The notes: a model not told the origin generated them from the letters alone. A stretch of DNA of 10,508 nt from RXOA01 sp964547105 (GCA_964547105.1 CAZJLO010000059.1:1-10508), one strand, 5' to 3'. Positions 1 through 7,829 are shown, counted from the stretch's first letter. A program made the numbers and translations.

Positions 1-54
1 AAAATGTTATTGAGTCAAACTTTGATGTGAAACCCATAATTCCAAAGATGAACG
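1..54. other. AT-rich foreign-looking sequence replacing the 3' end of ilvD
   Basis: Bases 1-50 contain 15 G or C (30%), against 26 of 50 in bases 51-100 and more beyond. Homology to IlvD stops at about base 55. None of the three minus-strand frames restores a convincing IlvD C-terminus; one frame gives a short FGIMG that faintly recalls the expected segment, but the rest does not follow. The stretch holds two overlapping short inverted repeats, at 10-18 and 15-25. It could be the end of an inserted element, a rearrangement junction or an assembly join. I cannot tell which from this much sequence. Confidence 0.5.
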
Positions 55-1464
55 ACCGGAAAACCGTCCATCCGTGATCAGAGCAACGGATTGATCCCAT
101 CCCATTCCGGAAAGCGTCGCGGTAGGGAGAAGCATTTCCCGCATGCCCGGCCCGCCACGCGGACCCTCGTAGCGAATCACCACGACATCGCCGGGAGAAA
201 CCTGCCCTGTCTCCAGGCCACGCATCGCCGCTTCTTCTCCATCGAACACCCGCGCCGGACCTTGATGCCGAAGCATCGCCGGGCACACCGCCGACGCTTT
301 CACGACCGCACCATCCGGAGCTAGGTTCCCCCGCAAGATGCGAATCCCTCCGTCCGCCCGGTAGGGGTCCTTGCCGCTTCGGATGACTTCATCCCCGGAT
401 CGCCGCGAGTCATCGGCGATCTCCCGGATCGTCTTTCCGGCTACCGTGGGCGCATCTTCGTGAATCAACCCAAGGTCGCGCAGCTCGCGAAGAACCGCCG
501 GGATGCCGCCGGCATCATCCAAATCTTCCATATGAAACGGGCCGGACGGACTCAGCCGGACTAGATACGGCGTCCTTTGGCTGATCGAATCAAATCGGTC
601 AAGCGAGAAATGGATGCCGGCCTCGCGGGCAAGTGCCGTCATGTGAAGGACCGTGTTGGTCGATCCTCCGATCGCCATGTCAACCGATACTGCGTTCTCC
701 ATGGCATCCTCCGTGAGGATATCGAGCGCGCCGACATCCTTGCGAACCAGATCCATGATCCTCATCCCGGCATGCTTGGCCAGGCGGATCCGCTCGGCGG
801 AGACTGCGGGAATCGTCCCGTTACCGGGAAGCGCAAGGCCGATCGCTTCGGCAAGACAATTCATCGAATTGGCCGTGAACAGCCCCGAACAGGAACCGGC
901 TCCCGGACACGCGCACCGTTCGAGAGAGGAGAGTTGTTCACTGTCCAATGCTCCTGCCAGCAATGCGCCCGATGCCTCGAACAGATTCTTCACGTCGACG
1001 GGTTCGCCGTTGTGCCGCCCGGCGAGCATCGGACCGCCGCTCACGAGGACAGTCGGCAGGTTAAGCCGGGCCGCGGCCATCAGCATTCCGGGGACGACCT
1101 TGTCGCAATTCGGAACGAGAACAAGTCCGTCCAACGCGTGAGCTCGCGTCATGACTTCGACGGAGTCGGCAATCAAATCACGACTGGGAAGCGAGTACCG
1201 CATCCCTCCGTGCCCCATAGCAATCCCGTCGCACACAGCGATGACGTTGAACTCGAGCGGTGTGCCACCGGCAATGGATACCCCGGTTTGAACAGCACGC
1301 CCGATCCGGTCCAAATGCACGTGTCCCGGTACGATGGCATTGTAGGAATTGGCGATTCCGATCAGCGGTCGTTCCAGCTCCTCCGGCGTCAGTCCCGTTG
1401 CATAGAGCAACGATCGGTGTGCCGCCCGCTCGACTCCCAAACGCACTGCGTCGCTTCTCATCAT
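7..1464 (-). CDS. ilvD: Dihydroxy-acid dehydratase, C-terminally truncated
   Basis: The enzyme is an Fe-S dehydratase that turns dihydroxyisovalerate and dihydroxymethylvalerate into the 2-keto acids. This copy has 485 codons; the family has about 555-615. The body is well conserved: NSYNAIVPGHVHLD, CDGIAMGHGGMRYSLPSR, NCDK with Cys120, GAGSCSGLFTANSMNC with Cys192, GGSTNT, and RYEGPRGGPGMREML. It runs intact to DGRFSG, which contains the Ser thought to act as base in related dehydratases. There the expected continuation (a TRG..IGHVSPEAA segment and about 80 more residues) is replaced by some 15 unrelated residues and TAA. The break coincides with a drop to about 30% GC. The ATG at 1464 overlaps the leuB TGA; a second ATG directly follows and has better spacing from GGAAGG. 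As it stands the enzyme is probably inactive, unless the left edge is an assembly fault. Confidence 0.9.
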   Translation of the reverse strand: MMRSDAVRLGVERAAHRSLLYATGLTPEELERPLIGIANSYNAIVPGHVHLDRIGRAVQTGVSIAGGTPLEFNVIAVCDGIAMGHGGMRYSLPSRDLIADSVEVMTRAHALDGLVLVPNCDKVVPGMLMAAARLNLPTVLVSGGPMLAGRHNGEPVDVKNLFEASGALLAGALDSEQLSSLERCACPGAGSCSGLFTANSMNCLAEAIGLALPGNGTIPAVSAERIRLAKHAGMRIMDLVRKDVGALDILTEDAMENAVSVDMAIGGSTNTVLHMTALAREAGIHFSLDRFDSISQRTPYLVRLSPSGPFHMEDLDDAGGIPAVLRELRDLGLIHEDAPTVAGKTIREIADDSRRSGDEVIRSGKDPYRADGGIRILRGNLAPDGAVVKASAVCPAMLRHQGPARVFDGEEAAMRGLETGQVSPGDVVVIRYEGPRGGPGMREMLLPTATLSGMGWDQSVALITDGRFSGRSSLELWVSHQSLTQ

Positions 1465-2573
1465 GTTCCTTCCCTGCCGGTAGCCCACATCAAGTCCAAT
1501 GCATCCACAACACGGTCGCCGAACTCCTTGGTTCCAACGACTTCTTCACCGGCTCTCGCCAAGTCCTGTGTTCGCCAACCATCGTCCAGAACACGCTCGA
1601 CGGCCGCCTCGACCGCACTCGCTTCGGCCTCGAGCCGGAGCCCATGACGAAGAAGCATTGCAGCGCTGAGGATCATTCCGATTGGGTTGGCGACCCCCTG
1701 ACCGGCGAGATCGGGCGCGCTCCCATGGACCGGTTCGAACAATCCCGGACCATCGTCGGACAGAGAAGCCGACGGCAGCATGGCAAGGGATCCGACAAGC
1801 ATCGACGCTTCATCAGCAAGAATATCTCCGAACAGATTGGCAGTCAGCAGAACATCGAACGTCTGGGGACGGCGAAGCAAGTGCATCGCCGCCGCATCGA
1901 CAAGCATGGACTCACACTCGATATTCGGATGTCGGTCCGCTGTTCGTTCGACAACCCGCCGCCAGAGCCGCGATGAAGCAAGCACGTTGGCCTTGTCCAC
2001 AGAGATCACCCGGCGCGATCGTCCTTCGGCAAGCCGAAACGCAACACTCGCGATCCGCTCGATCTCCTTCGCGCTGTAGATCATGGTATCGTAGGCGGTT
2101 GTGTCGTCCGTCAGTTCGGATTCAGCTTCCTTGCGGGCACCGAAGTACAACCCTCCCGTCAATTCGCGAACGATCAGCAAGTCGACCCCCGCCACCTGTT
2201 TCCCGTGAAGCGGGGATGCCTCAAGAAGCTGGCGATAGACGCGAACCGGTCGGAGATTCGCGTAAGCTCTAAGTTCCCGCCGCAATCCGAGCAATCCCTC
2301 CTCGGGACGCACCGGATCTGCAACCCGATCGATCTTCACAGCCGGGCCGCCCACGGCGGCAAGCAGCACGGCGTCGGCGGAGAGGCAGGCGTTCACGGTC
2401 TCGTCCGGAAGAGGACTGCCTGTTTCGGCAATCGCCGCACCGCCGACCAGAGATCTTCGAAGCGTGAATTGGTGCTTGGCCCGAACGGCAATCGCTTCCA
2501 GAACCCGCTCGGCTTCATGCACGACTTCGGGCCCGATCCCATCTCCCGGCAGAACTACGATGTTAGCTTGCAT
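1461..2573 (-). CDS. leuB: 3-Isopropylmalate dehydrogenase
   Basis: The enzyme oxidatively decarboxylates 3-isopropylmalate to 2-ketoisocaproate using Mg2+ and NAD+. In this operon it probably also converts 3-methylmalate from the citramalate route to 2-ketobutyrate. It has 370 residues, the normal length. It opens with VVLPGDGIGPEV. Substrate-binding arginines fall in LRRELRAYANLRP (Arg98, Arg108) and in VRELTGG (Arg136). The catalytic pair is Tyr143 and Lys194. Metal ligands are Asp226, Asp250 and Asp254. The NAD site is HGSAPDLAGQGVANP (283-297), and the ordinary residues there favour NAD+. The start at 2573 is chosen over an in-frame upstream start at 2705 because AAGGAG (2579-2584) lies five bases upstream and homology begins here. 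The gene starts 19 bases before the end of cimA and ends in an ATGA overlap with ilvD. Confidence 0.95.
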   Translation of the reverse strand: MQANIVVLPGDGIGPEVVHEAERVLEAIAVRAKHQFTLRRSLVGGAAIAETGSPLPDETVNACLSADAVLLAAVGGPAVKIDRVADPVRPEEGLLGLRRELRAYANLRPVRVYRQLLEASPLHGKQVAGVDLLIVRELTGGLYFGARKEAESELTDDTTAYDTMIYSAKEIERIASVAFRLAEGRSRRVISVDKANVLASSRLWRRVVERTADRHPNIECESMLVDAAAMHLLRRPQTFDVLLTANLFGDILADEASMLVGSLAMLPSASLSDDGPGLFEPVHGSAPDLAGQGVANPIGMILSAAMLLRHGLRLEAEASAVEAAVERVLDDGWRTQDLARAGEEVVGTKEFGDRVVDALDLMWATGREGT

Positions 2574-4171
2574 GCCTTCTCCTTCGCACCAACGGCCCAT
2601 GTTTCGCGGTCGGTTCGACGGAGGCCGAGCCCGTATTCCAGTGCATCCGCCAAGGCGATCCAGCTGGCCTCGACAATGCTCGTTCCACAGCCGACCGTCG
2701 TCCACGTGAGTTCACCGCTTGCTGTCGTCAATAACACGCGAACCCGGGCCCCCGTTCCCGCATCGCCGTCAAGGATTCGTACTCTGTAGTCGGTCAATTC
2801 CATTTCAGCAAGCTCGGGATAGTGTGGGAGAAGCGCCTTTCGTACGGCGCGGTCCAGTGCATTCACCGGACCGTTCCCGTCATCCGCGGTATGAACAAGC
2901 TCGGCACCGACCTTCATTCGCACCGATGCATCGGCAACCATTTTCTGCCCCGTGTCATGTCGCACCAAGACGTGGACTCCTTCAAGCTGAAACGGTGGGC
3001 GGTAATCAACAGACGCCCGACGGACAAGTAGTTCGATCGATGCGTCCGCTCCTTCGAACTGGTATCCATCTTCCTCCAATCTCTTGACTTCCCCGATCAG
3101 CTTCTCCAACCGCGATGGGCTTATGTCGCTGTCAAGCCCAAGCTCGCGGAGCTTCCATTTCAGGTTGGTTCGGCCCGATTGTTCCGAGACCACAACGCGC
3201 GTTCGGTTCCCGACAGCCGCCGGATCCAGGTGCTGGTAGCTCATCGCCCACCGATCCAGAGCATGCACATGCAGCCCGCCTTTGTGGGTGAAGGCGCTTC
3301 GCCCGACGTAGGGCAGGTGCGAGGGAAGTTCTTGATCGGCGATCATTCCAACAGATTCCGCGACGCGGCGAAGCGTCTCCAGTCGGTTTGCGCCAAGATC
3401 CACCGCATGAAGCTTGAGCTGCAACGCCGGAATCAGCGAGCAGAGGTTCGCGTTTCCACAACGCTCTCCATAGCCGTTGATCGTTCCCTGAACCTGATCG
3501 ACGCCGGCTCGAACAGCAGCAAGGCTGTTGGCCACGGCCATCTCGGCATCATTGTGGGCGTGGATTCCAAGAGAGATCGGCAGCATGTCCCGCAACGAAA
3601 TGACAGCAGCATAGACATCCCAGGGCAGGGTCCCCCCGTTGGTGTCGCACAGCACGACCGTTTCGCAACCCGCTTCCCACGCTGCAACAATCGCCTCAAC
3701 CGCGTACCCGGCATCGTGGCGGTAGCCGTCAAAGAAGTGTTCCGCATCGAACATCACCCGCCGATGCTGGTCAACAAGATAGCGAACGGTGTCATCGATC
3801 ATCCGCAGATTCTCCTCCGGCCGGACCCGCAACACGCGTTCCACCTGCTGGCGACAGCTCTTGCCGACAATCGTCACCACCGGCGTTTTCGCTTCGAGTA
3901 ACGAACGCACTTGGACGTCATCCTCGACATGGATCGACGCCTTTCGTGTCGACCCGAATGCGCTGATCTTGGAGCACGTCAACGGAAGTTCGCCGACCCT
4001 GGCGAAGAAGCTGCGATCCTTTGGGTTGGCACTCGGCCAGCCGCCCTCGATGATGTCGATCCCCAATGCATCGAGCAGGCTAACGATCCTCAGTTTCTCG
4101 CCCACCGTGAGAGAAATCCCTTCCTGTTGGGCGCCATCGCGAAGCGTGGTGTCGTACAAGGTCAGTTTCAC
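2555..4171 (-). CDS. cimA: (R)-Citramalate synthase, LeuA-like family
   Basis: The enzyme condenses acetyl-CoA with pyruvate to (R)-citramalate, the entry to threonine-independent isoleucine synthesis. It has 538 residues, typical of the long citramalate synthase family (TIGR00977 type). The TIM barrel opens with YDTTLRDGAQQEGI (metal ligand Asp7, catalytic Arg11 and Asp12), then HAHND (204-208) with the metal-binding HAH, and NGYGERCGN (232-240). The family hallmark PYVGRSAFTHKGGLHVHA (287-304) replaces the HASGIHQDG of LeuA. A LeuA-type C-terminal regulatory domain (about 385-515) is complete, so isoleucine feedback is plausible. The GTG start overlaps the leuD TGA and has GGAG eight bases upstream. 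The 3' end overlaps leuB by 19 bases. Its place between leuD and leuB, the enzymes that process citramalate further, supports CimA over a second LeuA or homocitrate synthase. Confidence 0.92.
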   Translation of the reverse strand: MKLTLYDTTLRDGAQQEGISLTVGEKLRIVSLLDALGIDIIEGGWPSANPKDRSFFARVGELPLTCSKISAFGSTRKASIHVEDDVQVRSLLEAKTPVVTIVGKSCRQQVERVLRVRPEENLRMIDDTVRYLVDQHRRVMFDAEHFFDGYRHDAGYAVEAIVAAWEAGCETVVLCDTNGGTLPWDVYAAVISLRDMLPISLGIHAHNDAEMAVANSLAAVRAGVDQVQGTINGYGERCGNANLCSLIPALQLKLHAVDLGANRLETLRRVAESVGMIADQELPSHLPYVGRSAFTHKGGLHVHALDRWAMSYQHLDPAAVGNRTRVVVSEQSGRTNLKWKLRELGLDSDISPSRLEKLIGEVKRLEEDGYQFEGADASIELLVRRASVDYRPPFQLEGVHVLVRHDTGQKMVADASVRMKVGAELVHTADDGNGPVNALDRAVRKALLPHYPELAEMELTDYRVRILDGDAGTGARVRVLLTTASGELTWTTVGCGTSIVEASWIALADALEYGLGLRRTDRETWAVGAKEKACKLTS

Positions 4172-4716
4172 GGTGAGATCTCCAATGGTCGTTCCCCTGG
4201 GATCCCGCCCTGCCGGGGGCAGGTCGCCTGCACTTTCTTCCTGGTGTAGGGAATCAATCCCCCCGCCTCGATCAGCGAAAGAAGAAACGGCGGGTAGGGT
4301 TCGGCTTGGTGGCGCTCTCCCCGTGTCCGGTTCTCAACCGTCCCCGAATGCAGGTCCACCGCAAGAAGATCGCCTGCCATTGCCGCCGCGACTGCAGCGG
4401 GACAAGCCACAATCGGTAATCCGACGTTAATGGCATTCCGAAGGAAGATACGGGCGAAGCTCGCGGCAATGACGCACCCCACGGCAGCGCCCTTCAGCGC
4501 CAATGCCGCGTGTTCTCGTGACGAGCCGCACCCGAAATTCTCTCCGGCAACCACGATATCTCCGGGCTGGACCCGCTCCGGGAAGGAGGAATCCACACCT
4601 TCCAGGCAATGCGCAGCCAGTTCCGCAGGGTCGAAGCTGGTGAGGTATCGGGCCGGAATGATTGCGTCCGTATCGATGTGATCTCCAAAGCAGAACGCCC
4701 GCCCGCAACGGATCAT
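4168..4716 (-). CDS. leuD: 3-Isopropylmalate dehydratase small subunit (short LeuD type)
   Basis: This is the small swivel-domain subunit that completes the active site of LeuC. It has 182 residues, longer than the common 160-170 of the short type but shorter than the E. coli form (about 200). Motifs seen are GDHIDTDAIIPARYL (11-25), GENFGCGSSREHA (58-70) with the substrate-binding SSRE, and ARIFLRNAINVGLP (88-101). The C-terminus has a basic tail after LIPYTRKK (about 155-161) that looks like a loose extension. The ATG overlaps the leuC TGA and is preceded by AGGAGGT at 4723-4729, among the strongest ribosome binding sites here. The gene ends in a GTGA overlap with cimA. Confidence 0.95.
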   Translation of the reverse strand: MIRCGRAFCFGDHIDTDAIIPARYLTSFDPAELAAHCLEGVDSSFPERVQPGDIVVAGENFGCGSSREHAALALKGAAVGCVIAASFARIFLRNAINVGLPIVACPAAVAAAMAGDLLAVDLHSGTVENRTRGERHQAEPYPPFLLSLIEAGGLIPYTRKKVQATCPRQGGIPGERPLEISP

Positions 4717-5999
4717 GTCGTGACCTCCTGCGGCGATGCGATTCGACCGAGCACCGCCGTCGCCGCCGCCACCGCCGGGCCGGAGAGATAGACTTCACTC
4801 CCGGGATCGCCCATTCTTCCTTGGAAGTTGCGATTGGTCGTCGCCAGAGCTCGCTCCCCGGAGGCAAGCACACCGCTGTGTCCACCAAGACACGGCCCGC
4901 AGGTCGGCGGGCAAACGACTGCGCCTGCCTGCAGGAATGTCTCGAGAATCCCTTCGCGGGCTGCTTCCAGCGCGATCCGCCGCGATCCTGGGAACACAAG
5001 GCAGCGCACATCCGGGGAGACTTCCCGCCCTCGCAGGATCTTCGCTGCAATGCGCAGATCGTCAAGCCTACCGTTGGTGCATGATCCGATCACGACTTGG
5101 TCGATGGCAGTCTCCTCAAGTGCTTCGACGGGAAAAACGCGCGACGGAGAGTGGGGCATCGCAACCTGTGGACCGATCTGCGATACGTCGATCCGCACTG
5201 TTCGTTCCACTTGGGCATCCGCATCGGATGTGCAGGCCACCGCCGAGCGATCCGGTGCAATCCGCGCAAGGTAATCTCGTGTGACCGAATCAACGGCAAA
5301 CAATCCCGCCTTGGCACCAGCCTCGATCGCCATGTTGGCCATCGTGAATCGATCGGCCATCGGCAACGCCGCGACAAGTGTTCCACCAAACTCGATCGCC
5401 CGGTACTTCGCCCCATCGACGCCAATCTTCCCCAGCGTGAACAAGATGAGGTCTTTTCCTCCCACCCACTGCTGCACATTGCCGCTGTATTCAATGCGGA
5501 TCGTCTCCGGAACACGCATCCAAGCCGTTCCGGTGGACATCGCCGCGGCAATGTCCGTTGAACCCATTCCCGTGGCAAACGCCCCGAGCGCTCCGTATGT
5601 GCAGGTGTGGGAGTCCGCCCCCACCACGATGTCCCCCGGCGAGACAAGGCCTTCCTCCGGAACGAGGACATGTTCGATTCCGCATCCGGCATCGTAGAAG
5701 TGGGTCAACACGTGTTCGCGGCTAAACCGCCTCATGTCAACGCAGTTCTCGGCGGCGGCAATGTCCTTGTTCGGCGTGAAGTGATCGGCGACAAGGACGA
5801 TCTTCTCAGGATCAAACACATGCTCCGCTCCGATGCTCCGGAACGCCGCGAACGCTGGTGGCGCGGTGATATCGTTCGCCAGCACGAGATCCACGGCAAC
5901 TTCAACGAATTCGTCCGGATGGAGATCTCGTTGGCGGCTCTCGCCCAGACGCGGCGGCAGATGCGCTTGAAGAATCTTCTCACTGATCGTCTGACCCAC
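4713..5999 (-). CDS. leuC: 3-Isopropylmalate dehydratase large subunit (short LeuC type)
   Basis: With LeuD this [4Fe-4S] aconitase-family enzyme isomerises 2-isopropylmalate to 3-isopropylmalate. Next to cimA it probably also handles citramalate via citraconate. From the GTG start it has 428 residues, the length of the archaeal/Thermotoga/clostridial-type LeuC; the E. coli form is about 466. Visible motifs are LANDITAP, DHFTPNKD, GADSHTCTYGALGAFATGMG, and the cluster ligands Cys307 (GSCTNGR), Cys367 and Cys370 (CGPCLGGH). The segment between the N-terminal EKILQAH and LANDITAP appears a few residues longer than usual (LPPRLGESRQRD). Its TGA overlaps the leuD ATG by four bases, as expected for partner subunits. 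It starts about 200 bases after leuA, with the small ORF filling that gap and overlapping the first 20 bases. Confidence 0.95.
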   Translation of the reverse strand: MGQTISEKILQAHLPPRLGESRQRDLHPDEFVEVAVDLVLANDITAPPAFAAFRSIGAEHVFDPEKIVLVADHFTPNKDIAAAENCVDMRRFSREHVLTHFYDAGCGIEHVLVPEEGLVSPGDIVVGADSHTCTYGALGAFATGMGSTDIAAAMSTGTAWMRVPETIRIEYSGNVQQWVGGKDLILFTLGKIGVDGAKYRAIEFGGTLVAALPMADRFTMANMAIEAGAKAGLFAVDSVTRDYLARIAPDRSAVACTSDADAQVERTVRIDVSQIGPQVAMPHSPSRVFPVEALEETAIDQVVIGSCTNGRLDDLRIAAKILRGREVSPDVRCLVFPGSRRIALEAAREGILETFLQAGAVVCPPTCGPCLGGHSGVLASGERALATTNRNFQGRMGDPGSEVYLSGPAVAAATAVLGRIASPQEVTT

Positions 6000-6204
6000 A
6001 GATCCGCCTCCCGGTTCCCAAGCCACGTCCGGCCGAACCTCCCGCGTCGTCTTCCCGATTGGGGAACGGCGTCAAGTTCCACTCCAGCGCCCACCCGGGA
6101 GACATCCCCTCGAAGCTATCAATCGTAGAGGCCTGCTCCTCAAAGGCCGGGATCTGCTGGTTTGTCTGTTGTTCGCCATTGCCGATGATCCGTTCGTTGG
6201 TCAT
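5980..6204 (-). CDS. Small protein of unknown function between leuA and leuC (74 aa)
   Basis: I do not recognise a family. The ORF fills the only sizeable gap in the operon. Its ATG overlaps the leuA TGA by four bases, the same arrangement as at four other junctions here, and TAAGGAG lies six bases upstream. By my count about three quarters of its codons end in G or C (54 of 74; 38 of the first 48), which fits coding in this genome. The N-terminal third is polar and rich in Gln, Asn and Glu. A middle segment (about 33-48) contains Trp37, Trp41 and a PFP. The tail is rich in Gly and Arg, with a single Cys. There is no membrane segment or signal peptide. It is not a leucine attenuator leader: only 3 Leu and no Val. 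It ends 20 bases inside leuC, in another frame. The sequence supports translation; a function cannot be named. Confidence 0.55.
   Translation of the reverse strand: MTNERIIGNGEQQTNQQIPAFEEQASTIDSFEGMSPGWALEWNLTPFPNREDDAGGSAGRGLGTGRRICGSDDQ
6007..6012 (-). promoter_or_regulatory. Ribosome binding site of leuC, supports a GTG start
   Basis: GGGAGG on the minus strand lies seven bases before the GTG at 5999. It favours that codon over an in-frame GTG nine codons upstream (6026), which has no comparable site. The resulting protein begins MGQTISEKIL, the normal LeuC N-terminus. Confidence 0.8.
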
Positions 6205-7829
6205 GCCACACTCCTTACCGATGACTTTGTTCCGCTATCGCGCTCCGCGCGCACTTCGTGCTCCGCATCGCTGACCGCCTGCAGTTGATCCGTCACCAGA
6301 CGATTGCAGGCATTCAAGTACGCCTTGGCACTGGCGACGATAATGTCGGTATCCGCCCCGAAACCCCCGAATACTTTGCCGGTACTGTTGGACACCTGGA
6401 CGTTGACGCGGCCCTGCGCGTCGATTCCCTCGGTGATTCCGTGCACCATGTACTCGACAAGGTGGGCATTTACGCCGAGGATCGAATCGATTGCCTGAAA
6501 CGCCGCGTCCACCGGACCCGTTCCAACGGCTGCTTCGACCTGTTCTTCTCCCGATTGGCTAACAACGCGCACCGTCGCCGTCGGCATGCCCGGTCGGCCC
6601 GAAACAACCTGCAGATCGGCCAAGCGGAATTGATCCCCAGCGCGGGTTTCAAGATCCGCTACGAGCGCTTCCAGATCGGAATCGGTGACGTCCTTCTTCT
6701 GATCGCACAGCCCCTTGAAGCGCACGAACGCGACATCAAGCGTCTCCTCGTCGATGTCCGCCCCCAGCTGAACCAGGCGCGCGCGGAACGCGTGACGCCC
6801 GGAGTGCTTGCCAAGGACGAGATCGACCTGATGCAGGCCGATATCTTCCGGGCGCATGATCTGATACGTGGATTGATCCTTCAGAATGCCGTCCTGATGG
6901 ATTCCCGACGCGTGGGCAAATGCGTTCTTCCCAACTACAGCCTTGTTGGCTTGCACCTGAAGCCCTGTTAGATCGCTGGCCAAGCGGCTGGTGCGAGCGA
7001 TCTCCGTCGTCTGGATCCCGGTTTCGAACGCCATTCGATCGCTGCGAACCGAGAGCGCCATGGCAATCTCTTCGAGCGCCGCATTCCCGGCACGCTCGCC
7101 GATACCGTTGATCGTGACCTCGACTTGCAGAGCACCTGCGGAAAGCGCGGCCATCGTGTTCGCCACCGCCAAGCCGAGATCGTCGTGACAGTGAGCCGAG
7201 TACACGATTTGACGGCCACCGGAATCGCAACGTTGAATGAGGCGTTCGATCAGACGGCCGAACTCATCGGGAAGAGCGTAACCAACAGTATCTGGGATGT
7301 TGATCGTCGATGCGCCGGCAGCGATTGCCGTGGAGACAGCTTCCTCGAGAAAGCCCGGATCGGCGCGTGTCGCATCCTCGGGAGAGAATTCGACATCGTC
7401 ACACAAACCGCAGGCAAAGGTCACGGCATCTCGAATGCGGACAAGCGCCGCACGGCGCGACAGCGACAGCTTGCGCCGAAGATGCACATCCGATACCGCA
7501 AGGAACGTATGGATCCGCGGTCGATCGGCGCTTGAGACGGCGGTCCACGCGAGTTCGATATCGCGTTTCAGCGCCCGAGACAATCCGCAGATCCCCGGAG
7601 CCGGTGTCGAGGTTATGTCACCGTTGGCCTGGCCGACATCCGTCGCAATTCGCCGCACCGCTTCATAGTCGCCGCGGGATGCGGCAGGAAAGCCTGCTTC
7701 AATGATATCGACACCCAACTTGGCCAGCTGCCGCGCCAGCCTCAGCTTTCCGGCCGTGGTCAGCGCCGCCCCCGGAGATTGTTCACCATCTCGAAGCGTG
7801 GTATCGAAGATCCGCACGCGGCGTGTCAT
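6201..7829 (-). CDS. leuA: 2-Isopropylmalate synthase
   Basis: The enzyme condenses acetyl-CoA with 2-ketoisovalerate to 2-isopropylmalate, the committed step to leucine. From the chosen ATG it has 542 residues, near the normal 510-560. The TIM-barrel catalytic domain (about 4-270) starts with DTTLRDGEQSPG, with metal ligand Asp9 and catalytic Arg13 and Asp14. It also carries the metal-binding HCH (213-215), NGIGERAGN ending at Asn249, and His306 and His311 (HASGIHQDG). The C-terminal LeuA allosteric domain (about 400-510) is complete, so leucine feedback is likely. The start at 7829 puts the Met exactly eight residues before the DTTLRDG Asp, as in E. coli LeuA; an ATG five codons upstream (7844, three bases after the ilvC stop) is also possible, and neither has a strong ribosome binding site. 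The TGA overlaps the ATG of the next small ORF. Confidence 0.96.
   Translation of the reverse strand: MTRRVRIFDTTLRDGEQSPGAALTTAGKLRLARQLAKLGVDIIEAGFPAASRGDYEAVRRIATDVGQANGDITSTPAPGICGLSRALKRDIELAWTAVSSADRPRIHTFLAVSDVHLRRKLSLSRRAALVRIRDAVTFACGLCDDVEFSPEDATRADPGFLEEAVSTAIAAGASTINIPDTVGYALPDEFGRLIERLIQRCDSGGRQIVYSAHCHDDLGLAVANTMAALSAGALQVEVTINGIGERAGNAALEEIAMALSVRSDRMAFETGIQTTEIARTSRLASDLTGLQVQANKAVVGKNAFAHASGIHQDGILKDQSTYQIMRPEDIGLHQVDLVLGKHSGRHAFRARLVQLGADIDEETLDVAFVRFKGLCDQKKDVTDSDLEALVADLETRAGDQFRLADLQVVSGRPGMPTATVRVVSQSGEEQVEAAVGTGPVDAAFQAIDSILGVNAHLVEYMVHGITEGIDAQGRVNVQVSNSTGKVFGGFGADTDIIVASAKAYLNACNRLVTDQLQAVSDAEHEVRAERDSGTKSSVRSVA
6211..6217 (-). promoter_or_regulatory. Strong ribosome binding site ahead of the leuA-leuC small ORF
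   Basis: TAAGGAG on the minus strand lies six bases before the ATG at 6204, inside the last codons of leuA. It is one of the best Shine-Dalgarno matches in the window. leuC is about 200 bases further on and has its own site, so this one can only serve the small ORF. Confidence 0.75.

Noticed and set aside
1..35. Frameshifted remainder of ilvD in the AT-rich edge
   Set aside because: One frame yields FGIMG, faintly like the expected segment, but the following residues do not match IGHVSPEAA and the composition is wrong, so a simple indel does not explain the loss.
577..1647. 356-codon open frame on the plus strand
   Set aside because: It is antisense to well-conserved ilvD and leuB, has low-complexity charged composition and no recognisable motif.
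2574..2705. 44-residue N-terminal extension of leuB
   Set aside because: It overlaps cimA, has no homology to isopropylmalate dehydrogenases, and the strong ribosome binding site sits just before the ATG at 2573.
6000..6026. Nine-residue longer leuC starting at an upstream GTG
   Set aside because: The GTG at 5999 has GGGAGG seven bases upstream and gives the standard MGQTISEKIL start.
5980..6204. Leader peptide or attenuator between leuA and leuC
   Set aside because: The ORF has only three Leu and no Val, there is no cluster of Leu/Ile/Val codons, and I see no terminator hairpin followed by a T-run before leuC.
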